Positions 55,987 to 64,000 of a stretch of DNA of 64,000 nt are shown in pieces. The notes beneath the pieces are model-generated. The model made no database searches. It was not told where the DNA came from and was given only the letters and a program-made list of their open reading frames with translations. The translations under genes and the position numbers were made by a program. This DNA comes from Chimonanthus salicifolius (Eukaryota; Streptophyta; Magnoliopsida; Laurales; Calycanthaceae), in contig CM023541.1 in assembly GCA_013350335.1 (NCBI GenBank), forward strand, positions 65,513,999 to 65,577,998, read 5' to 3'. Within the stretch, counting starts at the first letter, position 1; every line of letters begins with the position of its first letter.

Positions 55987-58900
55987 AATATCATCCATAG
56001 CATTAAAATATAATCCATAGCATTTAAAATATCATCCATAAAATAAACCATATAATTACCGAAATAAAATACGGAAATCATCACATACACATAATCCACG
56101 GCTTACAAAAAGGTAGGAATCCTACCGAATACCGCTTAGCGTCCCTTTACTTTTTCGTTCGATAATCCGGTCGCCGATCGCGTACTGTTTGCGACGTCCC
56201 GATACCTTATTATACATTTAATAAATTAGTCCATATTTTATCCATGATTAAGTCCCTAATTGATCACAACCTTAGATCCATTAATGATCCCTAATCATGT
56301 TACAAGATTATCATAATTCAGCCTTTAACTTAACCTCATTTCCATTGATTTAAATACATGCATAATTCCAAGTTCTAGCCCATTAAACATTCTCATTTTT
56401 GAGTCTAAAACGCAGCAACCCTAAGTTTCATTTAATCACTCATAATGTCATCTTAATGTACTCAAGTTCATGTCCAACCTACATGGGGTTCGGCCATGTA
56501 CCATGGCCGAACCCATGGTTCCTCAATTGTGGCCAATAATTACTATTTTGCCACTAGACTTCCATGGTTTAATATTCCCTCCATTCATGTATATTTTTGT
56601 CCATAATTCATCCACATACTTAGTCCCATTAATGATTTAATGACCATGACATAACATCCCTAAAATCAGCCACTTAATTTAATTAAATTTGCAATCATTT
56701 AATCCCATACATAATCTAATATTTAGCCCATAATATGATGACCTACAAATGGGTCATGGGTTCGGCCATACACCATGGCCGAACCCATGATGCCTATTTT
56801 CCATTTTTCTTGGGTCCATTCTACCTCATTTGTCCTACCATAAATAAATTTAAATCATACATTTAAATCACCCTTTCATAACCATCATGAGATTTACTTT
56901 GGTCCATTTAATTTAACCATCATTCCATTTTATTTTCCATGGTTCCAAGACCCCATATTTTCCTCAAAGTCTCCTCATGAGGTTCGGCCATGTACCATGG
57001 CCGAACCCATGGTCCATAATTTATTTTAAAAGCCTCATTTCCACTCATTTAAAACCTTGTTTAAAATACCTTTAAAAAAAATCCACTTAATTACCATTAA
57101 CCTTCTTCATTAATTTCCACACTTCCATAACCATTTAACTCATCATTTCATCACCATAGGGTTCGGCCATACACCATGGCCGAACCCATGGTTCATGATT
57201 CTCCATTTTCCCATGCCTCTTGAGGCCACAAAATCATTCATATACTCCATGATTTTTCCTCATTTAAACCTCTTTAAATTTTTCCAACATTTAACCCTAA
57301 AAATCATAATCATTCTCCATGGTTTTAAACTTTAAAACCATAATTAAAATCATCACCCATTTACCATGGGGTTCGGCCACACTACATGGCCGAGCCCTAT
57401 GGTCCATCAATCCATTCAAAAACCCATGCTTCATGCTTAATCCATTTAATTCCATAACCTCCTTAATCATTTTATTTTTCTTAATCTATCTCTCCCATTT
57501 CATCCATTTCCCATCTTATTATTGGATGGATCTTATATCTAAGGCCCATAACTTCTGTGGCCACCATCCATTCTAAGAAATGGGTTCTATAAATACATCT
57601 TAACCTTTTAAAAAATATAAATTCTTGTTTAAGAATTTCTTACCACACCGACGACTCCTCCGGTCTTTCTTTGCTCCCGTCGGACTCCTTGGCCTCCTTC
57701 CTCCTTCCTTTTGATCTTTGGTCGGCCAAGATGCTTGATCAATGGTGAACCCCTCCATACTTAGGATCGGCCAAGGTAGGGTTTGCTTGAGAGAGGGAAG
57801 AGAGGAGATGATATGAAGAACTACCCAAGGTCTTGAGTGATGGACTTATGCTTGCACTTCCTTCTCTTTTCTTCTCTTCTTCTTCTAAGTTTTTTCTTCT
57901 CCTTTTCCTTAGAGATGAGGGACGGTGGTGAGAGGGTGGAGGAGAGAAATGAGAGTGTAGCTTGGGTGGTAAGGTGAAAGCTATCCAATCCTTTGGTTCC
58001 TTAGCCTACACACTTCCATGATGGTTCTCACCCACCAAGCATGGTTCCCTTGTCCTTGGTGGTGGTGGTTGAGGCCAAACCACCACCAAGCCAACGGTTT
58101 GGTGTGTGTTTGAATGAGTGGTTTAGTCTTCCTCCCCTTTGACCACTTGACCATATGATGAGAGGTATGGGTCCCCATACCTTGAGTGGTGGTGGTTGAG
58201 ATGAAACCACCACCCTAAGTCCATGGTATTTTTGTGTTTCTTTGGGTGGTTTCAATGGGATGAAACCACCATTTGACTTACCCCTTTGACTTATCCATTT
58301 GACCCTAATTAGACCAACCTAATTAATTAAATTAAATCCTTACTTAGGTTAATTAATTCCTATTTTATTTAATTCCATTAACTTCTCTTTCTAAGAAATC
58401 CACCCATGGTTGACCAAGTCAACCATGGTGGACGGCCCCCACCAACACCTACCCTACCCGCCACCTCACTTGATGAGGTGGAGGTGGGCCCCATTCGGCC
58501 ATGTCACTTAAACCCCATTATTCTTAACTTAGGTGATTTAAAATAATTTAATTAACTTAATCCACTTTAATTGTCCTTAGTCCCCTTAACCTATCCATGG
58601 TTGACCAAGTCAACCATGATGGTCGGCCCCACCTTTTCCCTGGTCAACACGCCACCTCACTTGGTTATGCTAGCTTAATCATCTCATCATTAACTTACGG
58701 GGGTTTAATTCCAATTCAACCCATTCCAATCAATTGGGTCACCATTGGGCCCATGGCCCAATTAAATTATTTTCTACCATTTACCTTAGAGTTTGAATCA
58801 TTTTGATCCATTGGGTCCCACATGGTTATCGGGCCCGCTTTGACCATTATTGACCCTTTAAATGGATTCCATCCAATCCATGGTCCATTGGACCATACTT

Positions 58901-59018
58901 GGGCCTTTGCCCCAAAATTTGATCTATTTAACATCCATAATATCAAAATTCCAATTTTTCCATTATTAAAATAAATAAATGCCATATATATGTTGATTTA
59001 AAAATTCGGGCTATTACA
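55987..59018 (-). mobile_element. LTR fragment E, minus strand (3' third missing)
   Basis: Ends at 59018 with CGGGCTATTACA, the minus-strand LTR start TGTAATAGCCCG. Reading leftwards it has the GACCC words, GGTTGACCAAGTCAACC, CCACCTCACTTGATGAGGTGG (58461-58481), TTTCATC hairpins, leader, donor (inverted CTTACCAC, 57639-57646), five hairpins (about 56484-56516, 56755-56790, 56979-57012, 57158-57190, 57366-57400), then GGTAGGAATCCTACC (56112-56126) and the CGGTCGCCGATCGCGTAC block. It is cut at 55987 against the end of D's LTR, so the 63-bp array and terminal hairpins are missing. The subfamily is close to D and G. Confidence 0.9.
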
Positions 59019-59227
59019 ACTGCTACTGGTACTCTAGTTCAAAGATTAGCCAAAACACTCACAATTGTGTCCCCTATTGGAGATTCGACACTAGGACTTA
59101 TATGCACGGCGGTTAACACTGAATTAGCTGCACTTAGATTTGACTTCAATTATCTGGTGCTTGACATGTCTGAGTATGATATAATATTCGGCATGGATTG
59201 GTTGGCTAAGTTTCATGCCAACACTTA
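59019..59227 (+). pseudogene. Element F protease scrap
   Basis: Plus-strand codons read TLVQRLAKTLTIVSPIGDS, NTELAALRFDFNYLVLDM and SEYDIIFGMDWLAKFHAN, the C-terminal part of a chromovirus aspartic protease domain homologous to the start of D's pol. The catalytic Asp lies upstream and is absent. It is bounded on the left by the end of LTR E and on the right by an abrupt join to LTR interior at about 59227. Confidence 0.85.
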
Positions 59228-61832
59228 ATCAAACCCATCCCAGCCGTTGAGAGTAAAGAGGTTCCTTGGCAAAGCCAAGGGACACCAAGGTTGGGCGGCA
59301 TCATGCATCTCATGAGATGCATGTGTCAAATATGAAGAGATGCAACGTTTGGGTGAAAGGGTGTCTTGGATGACAAATAATATCCCATCGTTTTTGGCAA
59401 AATTTAATGAGGGAAAATGAATGGAAGATGGGGCTGAAATTACAGAAGGGAAAGACCACCATTGTTGGCCGATTTTCATTTTGAAAATCCAAAGAATTCC
59501 CATCTCTCTCTCCCTCTCTCCAAACTCATTTTCTTGGCTGAAATAGCAGAGCTGTTTGCATAGCTAGTCAAGCAAAAAACAGCAAAGGAAGGAAGGTAAA
59601 GAAGGATTGGAAGTAAAGATTAAAAACAAGGAAGTTTGGTAAGTGTTTAGTTGTTATTTTGGTTTAATAAAATGGAACAAATGGAGCATGTAATGGGCCA
59701 TGGTTATGGCCGAATGCATCAAGGTTTTAACCTTGGATTAGATGGCTTAAAAGGATAAGAAAATATGCCATTGGGTTCGGCCATCTTGGTTGGCCGAACT
59801 CCATGAAAAATATGGATTGGATTTGATGTTCTTAAAGGTCAAAAACCATGCCAAGCCATGCTGATTTATGCACATGTTAATTGGGTCATTTTGTGCCCGA
59901 ATTAAGTAAGGTTGTAAAGTGTGTTTATAAGGTTTAAAGAATGGAAATTTAGAACATGGAATTCGGCCACTTGGGATGGCCGAACCCCATGGAAATAATT
60001 GGTTGATTTGGATGGTTTTTGGAATTTAAAACCATACAAGTATGGGATTGTTTTTAGATGTTTTATTAGACTTAAAGTCCATGTTTTAAAAAGGTTAAAA
60101 CATGGACTTGAAGGTACCATGGATATAAATTGATAAATAGACCATTGGGCTCGGCCATCTTGGATGGCCGAACCTCATGAAGTGTTATGGTCATTTGGAT
60201 TGTGTTTTCATAAAGTGAAAACCATGCAAAGTAATGGACTGATTTGGAGGGTTTTGAGAGGTAAAAACCCGGTATTTTTTTACTGATTGTTACATGTTTA
60301 AATGAGACTTAAAACATGTTTATGAGGACCAAGACATGGACATAGGGTTCGGCCACTTTGGATGGCCGAACCCCATGAAAGTATTTGGTGATTTTGGTGA
60401 GTTAAAAAACATATAAGATTATGGTGTTTTATGTGATTTGATGAAGATTAATTTGCTGTTGTTGGTTGGCCAATATATGGCTGAACCATGTCAATGTTAG
60501 GGTTAAATTACTGATTCAAATCATGGATAGATGATGGACCAATTAAATCAAGAGAACCATTGGGTTCGGCCTTGTGCATGGCCCAACCCCATGGGCTGTT
60601 TTTGGGTGGAAAGATTGGATTGAATTCCATTGGTAACTGTGATGTGTTTATGTATTGATTTAAAGAATGATTTAAAGGAGCAAATAAAGATGTGAGGTTC
60701 GGCCTTGGGTATGGCCGAACCCCACCAAGGTGGTTTGGTCATAGTCAAGGATGTTTAAGGAAAAGGTTGGTCTCAATGGCATAATAGTAGTTTTGGGAGA
60801 AATGATCAAAGGAAGAATGATCATAGGTATCGTTGTATGGACCCAAAACAAAGGGGTATGGTTCGGCCATGCTGTATGGCCGAACCCTACCAAGGTGTTT
60901 TTGTAGAATTTGATGCTTAATAGAGATTAAACGAATGAGAAACCAAATGATAAATAGGTGAGGATCGGCCATGGGTATGAAAATAAGGTATCGAGACTTT
61001 CGAGAACGGCGTACGAGTCGTGAACGGCTGACGACTAAGAAAGATCAAACACTGAAGAGAATCTTCAGTAGGTTTCCTACCTACTTGTAACCACATTTAC
61101 ACTTATTTTCATGATGTTTTTTATGAGATATTGTCATACTAGTACTTATCATATTTTGAATGATGAGTTATGCATTTACAAATGACATACAAAGCATTGG
61201 CATCTCATGCATGGACATGGGATGATGACTGAGGATATGCTGTGTTGCAATTATGAGTTACCGTCCTCCTTAGGCGATGAGAGTCCCACCAGGAGGAGTA
61301 ACATGATGATAAGAGTCACATTGGTCTCCTTAGGCGATGAGAGTCCCGCCAGGAGGACTAATATGTGATATGAAACAACTCAATGATGAAGTATCTTTCC
61401 ACAGGTAACGAGGATTACTGTGGATTACCTTATCATGTGAGTCCCAAGTGGAAGTGTATTGTGATTTACCTTGATGGTGAGAGTCCCGTCAAGTGATGGC
61501 TATGTATGTGTGATGGGGTGGGGCTCATTACATTTGCATACATACATAGCATGGTTTTATATGTTTTTTTTTATAATCATGTACTATGATATATATGCAT
61601 GTTTTATATGCTAACCATGTGGTAGCTATGATCGGGAACCTACTGGGCGCGTTGATCTAACGCCCTAATTCTATCCTTAGAGGATAATGCAGGAACAAGG
61701 AAAGAGAAGGTCGATGACCGGGAGGGGAGCCAAGCCTGGGCGCTTGAATGTTGAACTAGACTTCTTTATTATTGTCTTTTGAATTATAGTTTGTGGACAT
61801 GTAATAAGTTAATACTTTGCTATGGTTTGATT
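59228..61832 (+). mobile_element. LTR fragment F (5' part missing)
   Basis: Starts inside an LTR of the LARD-like/solo LTR 5 subfamily, at the part before the CT-rich leader (CATCTCTCTCTCCCTCTC near 59501). Donor TTTG|GTAAGTG is at 59639. Hairpins lie at about 59698-59712, 59773-59803, 59960-59992, 60143-60178, 60343-60378, 60463-60487, 60560-60592, 60693-60724 and 60858-60890. Then follow the conserved block (60985-61080), repeats CTCCTTAGGCGATGAGAGTC (61264, 61323), GGGCGCGTTGATCTAACGCCC (61645-61665) and acceptor CTATCCTTAG ending at 61680. It is cut at 61832 within GGTTTGATT by LTR G. Confidence 0.88.
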
Positions 61833-64000
61833 TGTAACGCCCCGCCCTTTATCACCCGTTTTCCGAAAATCAGAGTCTATTTTTTTTTTTTTTAAATAGA
61901 AGAGTGAGAGAGGGCGCGGACGCCACGACGCGAGTTAAGTCCGAGCTTCTAAAGCCCGGCCCTTAACTGGCCAACCCCACGCGTGCGCGGAGCTAAGTCC
62001 ACGAGAATGGTTCACGCGTAGGAAGTAAGCTCGTGGATTATGATTATTGCGGAACATGATAATAAAGTCTATCCTACCTGTTTTTAAATAGAAGGGAAGA
62101 TACAACATTGAATTACCAAAATACCCCTATGTTCATATTTGTATCACAAAATATAATCGTCCATATGTAACGTCCAAACCATCGCAAGAAATGTAAACTT
62201 ATACAACCCGACAAGCTAAGTTACTTTAAAATTACATCTCCAAAATGTAAACGTAAAGAAACTAAGACTGCGCTACCCAAGCTCCAAAGCTTGGCTCATG
62301 TCATGTCCACCGCTTCCGCCATCCCCTGCGTCATCAGCTAGGGTAGAAGTAGGGCGTTAGTCAACGCGCCCAGTAGGACTCCGAGTAGGGCTAGCACATG
62401 GATTAGTGGTAACACACATACCGATAAAGTAACATATAACAAAATAAGAATGTAATGAATGTTATGCCATGGGTGCTTATGTCATGTGTCCCACCCATCA
62501 TCCGTATGATCATACAATGTATTATCCCCATGTCTGCTTCTCGGTCGCCCCGACGGAGCATGGACTCCGGTTATAGCATAAGAGCTATCCCCATGTCTGA
62601 TTCTCGGTCGCCCCGACGGAGCATGGACTCCGGTTATGACCCCTCAGCTATCCCCATGTTTGCTTCTCGGTCGCCCCGACGGAGCATGGACTCCGGTTTG
62701 TTTATTTTTTTCTGCCCATGCCATGCATGAAATGTACGTACATTATGCTATGTAGTATATAAATAAACCATAATTTGATATCCCATACATAGTCATATAA
62801 TGCATACTATTAAAATATAATCCATATGATTCCTGACTTAAAACTCATCATAAGATAAATCATAATCATAAATCTATCATAAACCAAATCAAAATAATTT
62901 AAAACACCATCACATATCCATCGCTTACAAAGAGATAGGAATCCTACCGAATACCGTGTCGCATTCCGTTACGCTTCTCGTTCGATAATCCGGTCGCCGA
63001 TCGCGTACCGTTTGCGACGTCCGATACCTTATTACATTTACCGAATTAGTCCCTACGTTATCCATGATTAAGTTCATAATTGATCCATCTACTTAGACTC
63101 ATTAATGGTCATTAGTTATGTTACAAATTTATCGAAAATCAGCCCTTTAACTTAGCCTCATTTTTCGTGGTTTAAAACACATACATAAACCCGATTTTTG
63201 GCCAATTTAGATAATTCCAATTTGCGGCCTAAAACGCAGCAACTAATCGCTTCACTTAACCATTCACAAAATATCCGATTTTTGTGTCTAATCCCTATAG
63301 GGTTCGGCCATGTACCATGGCCGAACCCATGGTTCTTCAATGTGGCCACTTATTACGGTTTTGCCACTCTTCTTCCATGGTAAATCATCCATTCATTTAT
63401 GTGCATTCTAAGTCCAAGATTCATTCATACTTAGGTCCATTCAATCATGACCTAGCATCATAAAATCAGCCACCTAATATTTAATTTTGAAAAACATTTA
63501 CTCCCACACCTAATTCCACATTTTGGCCTAAGGTGTGGCCCACATATCATGGCCTCCAAATGGGTCATGGGTTCGGCCATACCATGGCCGAACCCATGTG
63601 CCTACTTTCCATTCCCTTGGGTCCATTTTACTCCCTTTAATCCAATCTCAAATGAATTTAATCTATCCATTCAAGTCCCCATTTTCACTCCATTTAAAAC
63701 CTCACATATCATTTTTTATAAATCCATTAAAATCTAGCATTCTTCTACATCATTTTCCATTTATTAAAAATCCACTAATCACTACCCTAAGGTTCACCAT
63801 TTTCAAAGACTAGGTTTTGTCCCAAAATAATCCAATTTTAAATCACAAATCTTCATTCTTTTTGGCCCTTTAAAACAAACTCCTAGGCATTGATACATGC
63901 ATTAACCTTAGCCTAAAATTGATCAAAATTTGGGTCATGGGTTCGGCCATACACCATGGCCGAACCCATGATGTTTCTTTCCCCATTTTTCTTGGTTTCA
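61833..64000 (-). mobile_element. LTR G, minus strand, runs off the window
   Basis: Starts TGTAACGCCCCGCCC at 61833, the minus-strand LTR 3' end. It contains terminal hairpins (ACGCGTGCGCGG), CCAAGCTCCAAAGCTTGG (62278-62295), GGGCGTTAGTCAACGCGCCC (62352-62371), the inverted three-unit 63-bp array, GATAGGAATCCTACC (62934-62948), the CGGTCGCCGATCGCGTACC block, and hairpins at about 63297-63330, 63565-63598 and 63936-63970. It has the same type as D's LTR. The left target-duplication candidate is TGATT (61828-61832); the partner is outside the window. Whether it is a solo LTR or the edge of a full element is unknown. Confidence 0.92.
62525..62713 (-). repeat. 63-bp tandem repeat, 3 copies, in LTR G
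   Basis: TCCCCATGTCTGCTTCTCGG begins at 62525, with relatives at 62588 and 62651, a strict 63-bp period. It is the reverse complement of the array at 55124-55312 and has the same copy number, which suggests the three-unit state is fixed in this subfamily. Confidence 0.92.

Noticed and set aside
2095..63970. Hairpin units as individual MITE insertions
   Set aside because: They always occupy the same zone of the LTR, have no target duplications around them, and share flanking words that point to duplication inside the LTR.

Overview
The window looks like a gene-free, repeat-dense stretch of a flowering-plant nuclear genome. Almost every base belongs to one superfamily of LTR retrotransposons: Ty3/gypsy, chromovirus branch, most like the Tekay/Del clade. 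The evidence is gag-type CCHC and gag fragments, RT and RNase H, an H2C2 plus DDE integrase with a GPY/F module and a C-terminal chromodomain tail, a primer binding site matching initiator tRNA-Met (TGGTATCAGAGC), 5-bp target duplications, and LTR ends TGTAAYRCCC...GGGYGTTACA. I found no host gene, tRNA, rRNA or CRISPR. The species cannot be named from this sequence.

Layout. (1) Element B, minus strand, spans about 290-20519: 3' LTR remnant (290-742 and 4484-4998), broken pol and gag (5085-6757, 13920-16036), leader and PBS (16037-16306, 19899-20036) and a 5' LTR stump (20037-20519). It is split by a plus-strand solo LTR (743-4483, target duplication TGGCT), by a minus solo LTR (6758-13919, TTTAT) that itself holds another solo LTR (6837-10647, ACGTC), and by a damaged LTR (16307-19898). 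(2) Element A, plus strand, is inserted in B's 5' LTR: 5' LTR 20520-24744, PBS, repeat-rich leader, pol remnant 26291-27234, solo LTR 27235-31157 (GGAAT), rest of pol 31158-32674, and 3' LTR 32733-33274 plus 44513-46533. (3) A's 3' LTR is split by a complete, young non-autonomous element (LARD-like) at 33275-44512, with LTRs of about 4.2 kb that are nearly identical, target duplication GAGTT, and an internal region of only 2.8 kb. (4) 46534-64000 is a mosaic of fragments: LTR start C, fused to pol of element D with D's intact 3' LTR (51770-55986); minus LTR fragment E; a protease scrap fused to LTR fragment F; and minus LTR G, which runs off the window.

The most striking feature is inside the LTRs. 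Every LTR long enough to judge, in all subfamilies and both orientations, has the same plan: a first block rich in GACCCAAT/ATTGGGTC words, a CT- then AG-rich leader ending in a consensus splice donor (GGTAAGT), an array of about 5-11 hairpins built on GGTTCGGCCAT...ATGGCCGAACC, a conserved block with the palindrome GGTAGGATTCCTACC, further short hairpin or 63-bp arrays, the palindrome GGGCGCGTTGNNTAACGCCC followed at once by a pyrimidine-rich AG acceptor, and terminal hairpins. This suggests, as inference, that each LTR contains an intron of 2-2.5 kb carrying the hairpin array. The LARD-like element also encodes a small acidic protein with zinc knuckles, followed by an AATAAA signal, that is unlike gag and may be a captured gene.

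All autonomous coding regions here are broken by stops, frameshifts and deletions. Activity of the young LARD-like element would have needed proteins from copies elsewhere. Boundaries quoted with a target duplication are exact to the base; other junctions are approximate to 5-30 bases.
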